Origin: JACCZZ01 sp044227805
GTDB lineage: Bacteria; Bacteroidota; Bacteroidia; Chitinophagales; UBA10324
Reading direction: 5' to 3'
Assembly: GCA_044227805.1 (NCBI GenBank)
Contig: JBGAWA010000075.1
Location: 1 to 21,468, forward strand
Length of the DNA: 21,468 nucleotides
Positions within the stretch are counted from its first letter, which is position 1; the number at the start of each line of letters is the position of its first letter. The notes below the pieces were generated by a model, which searched no databases, was not told the DNA's origin, and saw nothing but the letters and a program-made list of their open reading frames with translations. Position numbers and translations under genes: made by a program. Shown in pieces: positions 7,838-15,141 of this stretch.

Positions 7838-8736
7838 TTTTTGTTCAACGGTTTTTCTATTGAAACATCCGGGTTCAATGCAATTCTTTCCGCGCCACAA
7901 TAGATGTTCATCCTGTCTTTCTTCAGAAACCCAATCACGGTCATATTGAAATCAGCAGCCAGTTCAATAGCCAGGCTCGTGGGTGCTCCGATGGAACACA
8001 CTATGGGAATGCCTGCAGCCAACGCTTTCTGCACCAGCTCATAGCTCAGTCTTCCGCTGAAAATAACCATGCAACCCGTTAATGGAATGGCTTGCCTTTT
8101 CAGCATGAAGCCAATCAGCTTATCCATGGCATTGTGACGGCCGGCATCTTCAAAGCATTTGATCAGCTCACCTTGCAGGGAAACAAGAGCGACAGCATGT
8201 GAGCCGCCTGTCGTGGAAAATAATCCTTGCGTGGATTGTATCATGGAAGGAAGTCCGTACAATATCTCTTGCGAAACAACTTCGCCTGTTGCCGCAGGAA
8301 TGTAGGTTCCTTCATGAGAGGAGATATCAAATGCGCTGCTGCCGCAGAAACCGCAGGCTGAATTGGTGATGAACTTTTTTTTGGCGGAAAGATCAACCTT
8401 CACCTCCGTTGCCAGCTCAACGAGCAAAGCATTTTCCTGCAGGGCAGGATCTTCAAAATTACCCGTGAATCGTATGGACACGATATCTGCAAACCGCTGA
8501 ATGATATGTTCGGCGAATAGCCATCCGGTCACCATGTCGAAGTCGTTGCCCGGCGTGCGCATGGTTACCGCCAGCAGCTCCTTCTTGCGGTGACCGGCAC
8601 TTCCATAGGCGATATTTATCTCAAGCGGCGCTTCTTTCACTACATCATCTGCTTCTTCCACGCAAATACTTCCCGTGATTTTCCTGACAGGAAATTTTTG
8701 CCTCTCTTTCTCTGTGTTATTATTGGAAACGGACAT
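7834..8736 (-). CDS. fdhD: Formate dehydrogenase accessory sulfurtransferase FdhD
   Basis: FdhD receives sulfur from a cysteine desulfurase and transfers it to the molybdenum cofactor before insertion into formate dehydrogenase; it acts in the cytoplasm. The 300 residues are close to the usual length of about 270-280. The sulfur-carrying motif CGFCG is intact with Cys128 and Cys131. Other family blocks are FSTTGGSHAVAL, EDAGRHNAMDKLIG and SGRLSYELVQKA, followed by GIPIVCSIGAPTSLAIELA. The ATG at 8736 fits; the first 12 residues are a polar extension. It is followed by the DUF7009-like gene in an ATGA overlap. A perfect seven-base dyad and the repeat pair lie immediately upstream, so its promoter must sit within about 35 bases or inside the repeat. 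No formate dehydrogenase gene is in the window. Confidence 0.94.
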   Translation of the reverse strand: MSVSNNNTEKERQKFPVRKITGSICVEEADDVVKEAPLEINIAYGSAGHRKKELLAVTMRTPGNDFDMVTGWLFAEHIIQRFADIVSIRFTGNFEDPALQENALLVELATEVKVDLSAKKKFITNSACGFCGSSAFDISSHEGTYIPAATGEVVSQEILYGLPSMIQSTQGLFSTTGGSHAVALVSLQGELIKCFEDAGRHNAMDKLIGFMLKRQAIPLTGCMVIFSGRLSYELVQKALAAGIPIVCSIGAPTSLAIELAADFNMTVIGFLKKDRMNIYCGAERIALNPDVSIEKPLNKK

Positions 8737-8753
8737 GATGGTGACGAAAGTTA

Positions 8754-8774
8754 CGGGATATTCGCTTTATCCCG
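8754..8774. promoter_or_regulatory. Perfect dyad in front of fdhD
   Basis: CGGGATA and TATCCCG are exact inverted repeats seven bases apart, 18 bases upstream of the fdhD start. On the minus strand TAACTTTC (8753-8746), one base off the Bacteroidota -7 consensus TAnnTTTG, abuts the dyad. It may be an operator or a leader hairpin. Its right edge overlaps the start of the first repeat copy, so it may instead be created by the element. Confidence 0.3.
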
Positions 8775-8924
8775 GATTTTTCAGTGGAAAAATCCCGCTT
8801 CGCTGCGACTAAGAACTGCTAAGGGTTTGCTCAATTTGTCAAGAAAAGAAAATGTTTCACAAACCCTAAGCAGTTCTACGTCGGGGTTAAACCCGTTGCC
8901 GCTTTGAATTGCAAAATGTGGGTT
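8771..8924 (+). repeat. Intergenic repeat element, copy 1
   Basis: About 154 bases, 97% identical by eye (five differences) to the copy at 21281. It opens CCCGGATTTTTCAGTGG. The first 25 bases form a hairpin, GGATTTTT/AAAAATCC with a six-base loop. A second, long stem-loop pairs 8812-8829 with 8860-8877 (AGAACTGCTAAGGGTTTG against CAAACCCTAAGCAGTTCT, 17 of 18 pairs) around a 30-base loop. The tail has GGGGTTAAACCCG and ends GTGGGTT. It is non-coding and lies between the M14 peptidase gene and fdhD. Confidence 0.85.
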
Positions 8925-8934
8925 TATCAAAATT

Positions 8935-9083
8935 AACCCGGATTTTTAAGTAGGAAAATCCCGCCTCGCAGCGACTTGTACCTGCCAGGGGATTGCTCAT
9001 TTTTTCAATAAAGGAAAATGCTCCGCAAACCCTAAACAGTTCTACGCCGGGGTTAACCCAATGCTTTAACTGTAAAGTGAGGG
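8935..9083 (+). repeat. Intergenic repeat element, copy 2 (diverged)
   Basis: Starts ten bases after copy 1 in the same orientation and reaches the stop codon of the M14 peptidase. The opening AACCCGGATTTTT and the first hairpin are kept, with different loop bases. The right arm of the long stem survives (CAAACCCTAAACAGTTCTACG with changes), but the left arm has mutated to TTGTACCTGCCAGGGGATTG, so the long hairpin is largely lost. It is clearly older or less constrained than copies 1 and 3. Confidence 0.75.
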
Positions 9084-9084
9084 A

Positions 9085-10911
9085 CTAATCAACAGGAAGT
9101 TTGGATGCGTCCATAAACCGCGCCACAGGATAACGCCGGTATGATTTTTCATGATAGTGTGAATGGGTATAGACGAAATACAATTGTGCTTCCGCGCTGG
9201 CGGCAAAAGCAGGATCATTTTTTTTGCGTTCATCCAATGCCGATTTCAGCAAAGAGTCTTTTCGCAACAGGTCAGCGGCGAGATCCTCGAACACATAATC
9301 AGAGAAATATTCTTTCTCCATTAATACAGCATCAAAGAAGTTCCAGGCAAAGTAAGAATCAACGCCTTGCGGCTCGAGCATTTCTACAATATAACGGTTG
9401 CATGGCTGATTGGGAACTACCACATAATCACCTTTGTAGTAGGCAAGCTGCTGCACTTCACTACGCACTTTAACATCACTATGCAGAAAATGTCCCTCGA
9501 AGGCGCGGGCAACTGTATTAAAATCCTCCAGGTAATAGACCGTCACCGTCAGTAAGGTGTCTTTTGCCAGTCGTTTCATGGTCACGCCATTCCATTGCAG
9601 CCGGTCAGTTACGTTTTGCCAGCCCTGAGGAATGATATAGGCAAATGGAGCCGTGGCAATAGCTCCTGCTGCATAATGATTAAAGTAGCGGATCTCTTTT
9701 TCGAAGGGTTCATTGCGGTCGTAGTACAATCGTTGCATGCCACTCACCTCGCTTACCTTGTGTTTTGCTGCATAGCCTTTAAAAGTAATGGGTTCATATT
9801 TTTTCTCATCCAGTGTCCAGTTCAGCGCAAATTCCTTTTGATGGGTTACTGCTTCATCTGCTTTCTTTTTGTTGCTGCTGATCTGCTGATAGTCACGGTT
9901 TGCAATTTTACCCACTTCCAGGAGGAGGCTGTAGGTGCTCCACACTCTTGGCGTGTAGGCTTTCAGCATGTGTGTCTCCGGCATCATGCCAATGCAGTTG
10001 AAGAGCGCGGCGTAACCGGTGGAGAAACGTGCTGTTTCCAGGAACTGCACGATGCCGGAGTCTGGCGATTCACCAAGGGTATTCACATAAGGCGTCATTT
10101 CAAAGCCGGCCTTTTTCATCGCTTCAGAAAGATCGGGCAACAGGATTTTTTCCTGGTAAGCGGCCAGCACCGGCTGCAGCTTATCCGGCTGTGTGGGAAT
10201 GACTGTCATCGTGTATTGATAGTCCGCACCGTTGCTGACATGTGTGTCAACGAATATTTCCGGCTGCCATTCCCTGAAAATCTGCGTGAATGTTTGCGCT
10301 TCTTTCGAATCGCATTTAACAAAGTCACGGTTTAAATCGTACTGTTGCGAGGTGCCGCGGAAACCATATTCCTCCGGTCCGTTTTGATTCACCCTGCTGA
10401 AAGAGCTGCGGTTAAGCATGCCGCTTACATTGTAAACCGGTATGATGATCATCACCACATGATCAAGCACAGCGCTGGCTTCTTCCTTGGTCAGCAAGTC
10501 GCGCGCAAGCATCATGCTCGCATCTATGCCATCCGGTTCGCCGGGATGAATGCCATTGTTGATGAGATAAATGCATTGGTTATTACTGCGTATCTCATGA
10601 GGAAGGAAGATTTTATCTTTTGAAATGATGACAAGGTGCAGCGGTTTGCCGGAACCGGTGGTGCCATAGGTGAGCACTTTCACCTCATCAAACTTTTTTT
10701 CGAGCAGCTGATACCAGGCAATGCATTCATCATAGGTACAGGTTTGGTTGCCATTCCCTTTCTCAAAAGGTGTCAGTAATTCATGATCAGGTTGAACAGG
10801 ATGAAGCATTAGAAACAGGTTGAGGAGGAAAATAAACATACAGAAAACACGTAGTAAAAAGATAATGATGAACAGGAAGCTGCATTGGCACTGATCAGGT
10901 AATGGAAGCAA
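9085..10911 (-). CDS. Secreted M14-family zinc carboxypeptidase
   Basis: Zinc metallopeptidase likely acting outside the cytoplasmic membrane on peptides or peptidoglycan fragments; the substrate cannot be read from sequence. Zinc ligands are His122 and Glu125 in GIHPGEPDG and His224 in VDTHVSNG; DLNRDF at 192-197 supplies the substrate-binding Arg. Glu312 in MPETH is a candidate catalytic base. After about residue 400 comes a second domain without recognisable motifs. The N-terminus is strongly hydrophobic (about 11-36), acting as signal peptide or anchor. The ATG at 10911 overlaps psd by 17 bases; the ATG at 10839 would give a shorter signal (MFIFLLNLFLMLHPVQP) and is a real alternative. 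It is last in the envelope operon; repeat copies begin right after its stop. Confidence 0.85.
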   Translation of the reverse strand: MLPLPDQCQCSFLFIIIFLLRVFCMFIFLLNLFLMLHPVQPDHELLTPFEKGNGNQTCTYDECIAWYQLLEKKFDEVKVLTYGTTGSGKPLHLVIISKDKIFLPHEIRSNNQCIYLINNGIHPGEPDGIDASMMLARDLLTKEEASAVLDHVVMIIIPVYNVSGMLNRSSFSRVNQNGPEEYGFRGTSQQYDLNRDFVKCDSKEAQTFTQIFREWQPEIFVDTHVSNGADYQYTMTVIPTQPDKLQPVLAAYQEKILLPDLSEAMKKAGFEMTPYVNTLGESPDSGIVQFLETARFSTGYAALFNCIGMMPETHMLKAYTPRVWSTYSLLLEVGKIANRDYQQISSNKKKADEAVTHQKEFALNWTLDEKKYEPITFKGYAAKHKVSEVSGMQRLYYDRNEPFEKEIRYFNHYAAGAIATAPFAYIIPQGWQNVTDRLQWNGVTMKRLAKDTLLTVTVYYLEDFNTVARAFEGHFLHSDVKVRSEVQQLAYYKGDYVVVPNQPCNRYIVEMLEPQGVDSYFAWNFFDAVLMEKEYFSDYVFEDLAADLLRKDSLLKSALDERKKNDPAFAASAEAQLYFVYTHSHYHEKSYRRYPVARFMDASKLPVD

Positions 10912-11554
10912 TCACCGTCTCACCGCCCCGCACATCCTGGTTAAGCTGAACTTTAACAATCGCATCCAGTGGTAAAAACAGATCCACCCGCGACCCGAAT
11001 TTGATGAATCCGAATTCTTCACCCTGCACGACCATTTGTTTTGGCTGCAGGTAGTTGACGATTCTTCGGGCCAGTATACCGGCAATCTGCCGAAGCAGCA
11101 ATTCGGTTTTGGCATTCGCGATTACCACGGTGGCACGCTCATTTTCTGTTGATGATTTGGGATGCCAGGCCACTAGAAATTTTCCATGATGATGCTTAAC
11201 GTACTTCACTTCGCCGCTGATCGGGTTACGGTTGACGTGCACATTAGCCGGCGACATAAAAATGGAGATCTGCTTTCTTGGTGCCTTGAAATATTCTGTC
11301 TCCACGGTTTCTTCAATCACCACCACTTTTCCGTCGGCTGGAGCAATAAATACATTGTCGTCGATGATTGTTTTTCGCTTTGGGTTTCTGAAAAAAGAAA
11401 CAAGGAAAAGATAAAACCCGCAGGATACCGCGATCAGGGTCAACTGTAACCAAAATGGCAAGGGGAGAAACAACAGGAAGCCAATATTAATGATCAGCAA
11501 TGCTGCTGCCATCAGCAGGAGTGTGGCGGTTCCTTCTTTATGAATTCTTATCAT
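10895..11554 (-). CDS. psd: Phosphatidylserine decarboxylase (short, PE-forming type)
   Basis: Membrane enzyme converting phosphatidylserine to phosphatidylethanolamine. The 219-residue proenzyme cleaves itself; the family site here is FGSRVD, cutting between Gly187 and Ser188 so that Ser188 becomes the pyruvoyl group. Two hydrophobic segments at about 9-53 anchor the N-terminus. Conserved blocks APADGKV, ISIFMSPANVHVNRNPISG and HPKSSTENER are present. This is the short form with GSRVD found in many Bacteroidota rather than the longer LGST form of E. coli. It follows cdsA by 46 bases and overlaps the peptidase gene if that starts at 10911. Together with cdsA it places two steps of phospholipid synthesis in one operon; pssA is not in view. 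Confidence 0.93.
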   Translation of the reverse strand: MIRIHKEGTATLLLMAAALLIINIGFLLFLPLPFWLQLTLIAVSCGFYLFLVSFFRNPKRKTIIDDNVFIAPADGKVVVIEETVETEYFKAPRKQISIFMSPANVHVNRNPISGEVKYVKHHHGKFLVAWHPKSSTENERATVVIANAKTELLLRQIAGILARRIVNYLQPKQMVVQGEEFGFIKFGSRVDLFLPLDAIVKVQLNQDVRGGETVIASIT

Positions 11555-11600
11555 CTGTACCGTTTGATTTTTAAGGCACCTGAATGGAAAATTTCTCTCA

Positions 11601-12458
11601 TCATTTTAACAACAGCGTGATCATATAAAATCCAAACACAAACGGAAGGCAAAAGATGAAGGCGTCAAAGCGATCAAGGAAGCCGCCGTGGCCGGGCATG
11701 AATGATCCGGAGTCTTTTACGCCAACTGTTCTTTTTATCATTGATTCTGTCAGGTCGCCAATGGTGCCGGTAACGGAAACAATGGCGCCGGTCGTAATCC
11801 AACCCACGGCGCCAAAATGAAGAAAATAGTGGGAGAGTACCCAACCCATGAACAATGAAAAAATAAATCCGCCGAAGAATCCTTCCCATGACTTGGCAGG
11901 TGAAACCGAGGGAAAAAGCTTGTGTTTTCCGAAAAGAGATCCTGCGAAGTATGCCATGGTATCATTGGCCCATACCAGCAGTACCGTGCCGAGTAGTAAT
12001 CCGCTTCGCTCGGGAAACCATAATCCGTTTTCATGTGCATACGGAAAAAATACGGCCATGGCAAGCGGAAACGTGATATATATAATGCCGGTCACATGCA
12101 GCCCTGCATTGCGTAACGGTGACGTGCTTTGCAGTAACAATTCAAGCACTAGGTAGCCCAGCAGCAGTGGCACAACGAGGAAATAGATATATTCATTCAC
12201 AAACGGAAGGAACCTGAATCCTGTTCCAAGAAGGTAAAAGATGATCGTTCCTGCAATCATGGAATACAACGTGGCTGTCTTTCGCTGTTGTGGAATATAT
12301 TCCTGCAGCGAACGAATCAGCCGGTTATATTCCCAAAGGCAACCGGTATGAATGACCAGCATTAATAGAAGAAATGCATATTCATGGATCACGATTCCAC
12401 CCAGCATCACGGCCGCGAACACAGCGGCAGTCAGTGCCCGCTTTGGCAGATCATTCAT
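11601..12458 (-). CDS. cdsA: Phosphatidate cytidylyltransferase CdsA
   Basis: Multi-pass membrane enzyme that makes CDP-diacylglycerol from phosphatidic acid and CTP, the precursor of all phospholipids. The family signature lies at 239-265: SMIKRTVGVKDSGSFMPGHG followed by GFLDRFD, matching the CdsA pattern with its essential Lys-Asp and C-terminal Asp. An earlier conserved stretch reads SPAKSWEGFFGG. The 285 residues include about seven or eight hydrophobic helices. It starts 50 bases after the DUF2007 gene stop and precedes psd, an order repeatedly seen in Bacteroidota. Nothing is unusual. Confidence 0.94.
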   Translation of the reverse strand: MNDLPKRALTAAVFAAVMLGGIVIHEYAFLLLMLVIHTGCLWEYNRLIRSLQEYIPQQRKTATLYSMIAGTIIFYLLGTGFRFLPFVNEYIYFLVVPLLLGYLVLELLLQSTSPLRNAGLHVTGIIYITFPLAMAVFFPYAHENGLWFPERSGLLLGTVLLVWANDTMAYFAGSLFGKHKLFPSVSPAKSWEGFFGGFIFSLFMGWVLSHYFLHFGAVGWITTGAIVSVTGTIGDLTESMIKRTVGVKDSGSFMPGHGGFLDRFDAFIFCLPFVFGFYMITLLLK

Positions 12459-12508
12459 GTTTATTGCATTTAAGACTGTTACTGCAAAACAACAACATGG
12501 CTTGCGGG

Positions 12509-12724
12509 CTATTCTTCAGAAAATGATGTTTCTATTATGTTCAGGGCGGCAATGGAATCGTTGAGTGCCACGTACACGCTGATTTCACCGATGGTAATAT
12601 AAGAAGAGTCCTGCTGATTCAATATTACCGCTTCAATATGATGCTCTTTCAGCATGCTTTGTATAATCATAGCCTGGTGCAGGAAGGCTGTCTCAAAAAC
12701 TTTCACCCATTCTTCCTGTTGCAT
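12509..12724 (-). CDS. DUF2007-family small protein
   Basis: A 71-residue soluble protein with the features of the DUF2007 (putative signal-transducing) family: WVKVFETAFLHQAMIIQSML, then KEHHIEAVILNQQDSSY and a C-terminal VYVALNDSIAALNIIE helix. The fold is a small ferredoxin-like alpha/beta domain. Function is unknown; the family name rests on fusions seen elsewhere. Its fixed place just before cdsA and psd in Bacteroidota suggests a link with envelope lipid synthesis, as inference only. The next gene, cdsA, starts 50 bases downstream. Confidence 0.88.
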   Translation of the reverse strand: MQQEEWVKVFETAFLHQAMIIQSMLKEHHIEAVILNQQDSSYITIGEISVYVALNDSIAALNIIETSFSEE

Positions 12725-12837
12725 GTGTTGCTATCCTTTGAAGAGTAAATATATAACGGAGACGAAAGGCAGTAAAAGTATTCAACGGGAAAGGATAACG
12801 GAAAAAATACCTGCCCTGTTCACGACGCTTATCATGA

Positions 12838-12870
12838 TACCCGGATTCTTTTCCTTGGGAAATCCGGCAG
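12838..12870. repeat. Hairpin resembling the first part of the repeat element
   Basis: CCGGATT (12841-12847) and AATCCGG (12861-12867) form a perfect seven-base stem. The surrounding TACCCGGATT...GAAATCCGGC resembles the opening hairpin of the intergenic repeat. It lies in the gap between the CPBP and DUF2007 genes. It may be a worn fragment of the family, or just an independent hairpin that could attenuate readthrough from the CPBP gene; no T-run follows. Confidence 0.3.
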
Positions 12871-12909
12871 CTTAACAAGTTGGTGCTCCCAACATTTTGC
12901 TCATCATTT

Positions 12910-13854
12910 TCAAAAAATAAATTTACGCCGGTCGCTGACCTTTCTGAAAAGAAAGAGCAATCCGGCCAATACGAATGTACTGATCACGATGGCTGCAACC
13001 GGTAGCTTATCATCGCCGGCGATGTCGAACTCAATAGTGCCATGTTCGTGCAGATAGGCCAATATGATCTGTCCACCATTAACAAATGCATGCGCTACAA
13101 TCGGCACCCACAGGTTTCCGCTCCAGTAAAACAGGTAGCCGAGCAGTCCGCCCAACAGCATCCTGGGAACAAATCCGTAAAATTCAAAATGAATAAAGCT
13201 GAAGATGAAAGCAGTGATCCAAATGGCCAGGTGCGCATTTCTCAGCCATTCCTTCATTACCTGTTGAACACAACCACGAAAGAATAATTCCTCCGCAATG
13301 GCAGGAATGATTGCCACCACAATCAGGTTGATGAAAAGATCCTGCATGGTCGGCATCTTAATAAATATTGAAGTCAGTTTCTCATTAGAATCGGCGGATT
13401 CCCGTATCATTTTTTCCACCGGATCGAGGAAGGAAGGAAGATCGAGTTGCTGATTTAATGTGTACATGAAACTGATGAATGGTCCGGCAAAGGCAAGCAC
13501 AAGGGCGGCCATTGGCAGCAGCCAAAAAGTGTATCTGCGTCTTAACCGCAGGAAATCACCGCCGGGAAACTTAAGAAGTGCGAACAGGATGGCTGGAACA
13601 AAAAATCCGCCGAGTGATGACATGAATTGCAACAATTTGATGGCGTTAACCTGGTTGGGATTCATAGCTACACCATTTGGATTGGTGAGAGCCTGCTGTA
13701 GCACGATGTCAATGGTGGTGATGCCAAACAATGGCTTTACCAGGAACATAGCCAGCATGGTAAATACAAACATGAAGATGAGGGTGAGCGAGGTCAGCAG
13801 CAGCAGTTGCAGCAGGGGATGCATACCATCCATCGGAAATCGTCGGCGTATCAT
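12910..13854 (-). CDS. CPBP-family intramembrane glutamic protease
   Basis: Membrane protein of the CAAX-protease/bacteriocin-processing (Abi) family. The three defining motifs are present in the 314 residues: EELFFRG with Glu188, Glu189 and Arg193; FSFIHFEF with His222; and PIVAHAFVN with His255 and Asn259. About eight hydrophobic segments are seen, and a charged C-terminus ends in VSDRRKFIF. Members cleave membrane-embedded substrates; the target here is unknown. It heads the minus-strand cluster with DUF2007, cdsA and psd, 185 bases upstream of DUF2007, and is divergent from dusB across a 208-base gap. The position is typical of Bacteroidota. Confidence 0.9.
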   Translation of the reverse strand: MIRRRFPMDGMHPLLQLLLLTSLTLIFMFVFTMLAMFLVKPLFGITTIDIVLQQALTNPNGVAMNPNQVNAIKLLQFMSSLGGFFVPAILFALLKFPGGDFLRLRRRYTFWLLPMAALVLAFAGPFISFMYTLNQQLDLPSFLDPVEKMIRESADSNEKLTSIFIKMPTMQDLFINLIVVAIIPAIAEELFFRGCVQQVMKEWLRNAHLAIWITAFIFSFIHFEFYGFVPRMLLGGLLGYLFYWSGNLWVPIVAHAFVNGGQIILAYLHEHGTIEFDIAGDDKLPVAAIVISTFVLAGLLFLFRKVSDRRKFIF

Positions 13855-14062
13855 GCTTCAAAAATCGTAAATTTGAAGCGCATTTAAGGAACTTTAAACA
13901 ACATTTCGCAATTCCAGGCAACTGCAGGTGTTAGCCTTACGCGGAACTGCTATGGCGTTGCGAAAAATTTTCTTATCAATAAACAGAAACAACCTGTCAG
14001 TAGTTTTAAAAGGCTGTGCATGTTGATTTGTATTTCAGCATTGACATGATCCGTTGAATAGA

Positions 14063-15058
14063 ATGGTTAAGATTGGAAACATATTGTTGGGTGAATTCCC
14101 GTTGCTGCTGGCACCGATGGAAGATGTGAGTGATCCGCCATTCAGGGCAGTGTGCAAGATGAATGGTGCCGACCTGGTTTATACGGAGTTTATTTCTTCG
14201 GAAGGACTGGTTCGTCATGCACGCAAGAGTGTACAGAAACTCGACATATACGACTATGAGCGACCTGTCGGTATTCAGTTTTTTGGCGGTGAGATTGATA
14301 CAATGGTGAATTGTGTTGATATTATTGAAGCCGCGCAACCTGATCTCATCGATATCAATTATGGTTGCCCTGTGAAAGGGGTAGCCTGCCGTGGTGCCGG
14401 AGCGGGCATCTTAAAGGATGTACCAAAGATGGTGACGATGACGGGTGAAATTGTGAAACGTGCTTCCTTACCCGTTACCGTTAAGACGAGGCTCGGTTGG
14501 GACGATGACAGCATTAATATTATGGAAGTGGCTGAAAGGCTGCAGGATGTAGGTATCGCAGCGCTCAGCATTCATGGAAGAACCCGTTGCCAGTTGTATA
14601 AAGGTGTGGCGCGGTGGGAGCCTATTGATGAAGTGAAAAAAAATCCGCGCATTCATATCCCTATCTTTTTAAACGGAGACGTCACATCACCGGAGAAAGT
14701 GAAATTCATCCGAGAAAATTTTGATGTGGATGGTGTGATGATCGGGCGCGCTGCTATCGGGAATCCGTGGTTTTTTAATGAAGTGAAACATTTTTTGAAA
14801 ACAGGAGAACACCTTTCACCACCTCTCATTGAAGATCGTATTGAAGTATCGCGTACCCACTTGCATAAGTCTGTACAATGGAAGGAGGGCAGGCTGGGTA
14901 TTTTGGAAATGAGGAAGCACTACGCGAATTATTTCAAAGGACTGCCGAATGTGAAGGAATTCAGAGACAGGCTGGTTCGGTTGGAAGAGGTGGCTGCCAT
15001 TGAAGAGGTTTTTGAAGAAATGAGATTGCGGTATGCAGGAGCGACAGCCGTTGCATAG
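14063..15058 (+). CDS. dusB: tRNA-dihydrouridine synthase (DusB-like)
   Basis: FMN-dependent enzyme that reduces specific uridines in tRNA to dihydrouridine. The N-terminus GEFPLLLAPMEDVSDPPFR is the standard FMN-binding opening; the catalytic Cys102 is in NYGCPVKG; TVKTRLGWDD and SIHGRTRCQLYKG follow, then NGDVTSPEK and MIGRAAIGNPWFF bind the flavin phosphate. The length of 331 residues fits DusB. The start is taken at the ATG at 14063; a TTG at 14054 also lies in frame but has no advantage. The gene stands alone on the plus strand, divergent from the CPBP gene. Assignment to DusB rather than another Dus subfamily is from overall wording and is probable. Confidence 0.92.
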   Translation: MVKIGNILLGEFPLLLAPMEDVSDPPFRAVCKMNGADLVYTEFISSEGLVRHARKSVQKLDIYDYERPVGIQFFGGEIDTMVNCVDIIEAAQPDLIDINYGCPVKGVACRGAGAGILKDVPKMVTMTGEIVKRASLPVTVKTRLGWDDDSINIMEVAERLQDVGIAALSIHGRTRCQLYKGVARWEPIDEVKKNPRIHIPIFLNGDVTSPEKVKFIRENFDVDGVMIGRAAIGNPWFFNEVKHFLKTGEHLSPPLIEDRIEVSRTHLHKSVQWKEGRLGILEMRKHYANYFKGLPNVKEFRDRLVRLEEVAAIEEVFEEMRLRYAGATAVA

Positions 15059-15141
15059 CTTCGTTTTATGCAAAGTTTATTTTTCATTTTTGATGATAAC
15101 TCGCTTGCATTATTCCTGTAACTGATCAACTGCCTTACATC

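Noticed and set aside
8590..8907. Plus-strand open frame across the fdhD start and repeat copy 1
   Set aside because: It is antisense to fdhD at one end and reads through the repeat hairpins at the other; no equivalent frame is conserved in copy 2 or 3.
8771..9083. CRISPR array or riboswitch at the repeat pair
   Set aside because: There are only two diverged 150-base units ten bases apart without spacers, and the same element recurs upstream of mltD in a different gene context, unlike a riboswitch.
9595..10335. Long plus-strand open frame (246 codons) inside the M14 peptidase gene
   Set aside because: It is antisense to clear M14 motifs (HPGE, DLNRDF, DTHVSNG) and has no domain of its own; long antisense frames are expected with this codon use.
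13460..13870. Plus-strand 136-codon open frame opposite the CPBP gene
   Set aside because: The opposite strand carries a full CPBP protein with all motifs; this frame has low-complexity Ser/Arg/Met content.
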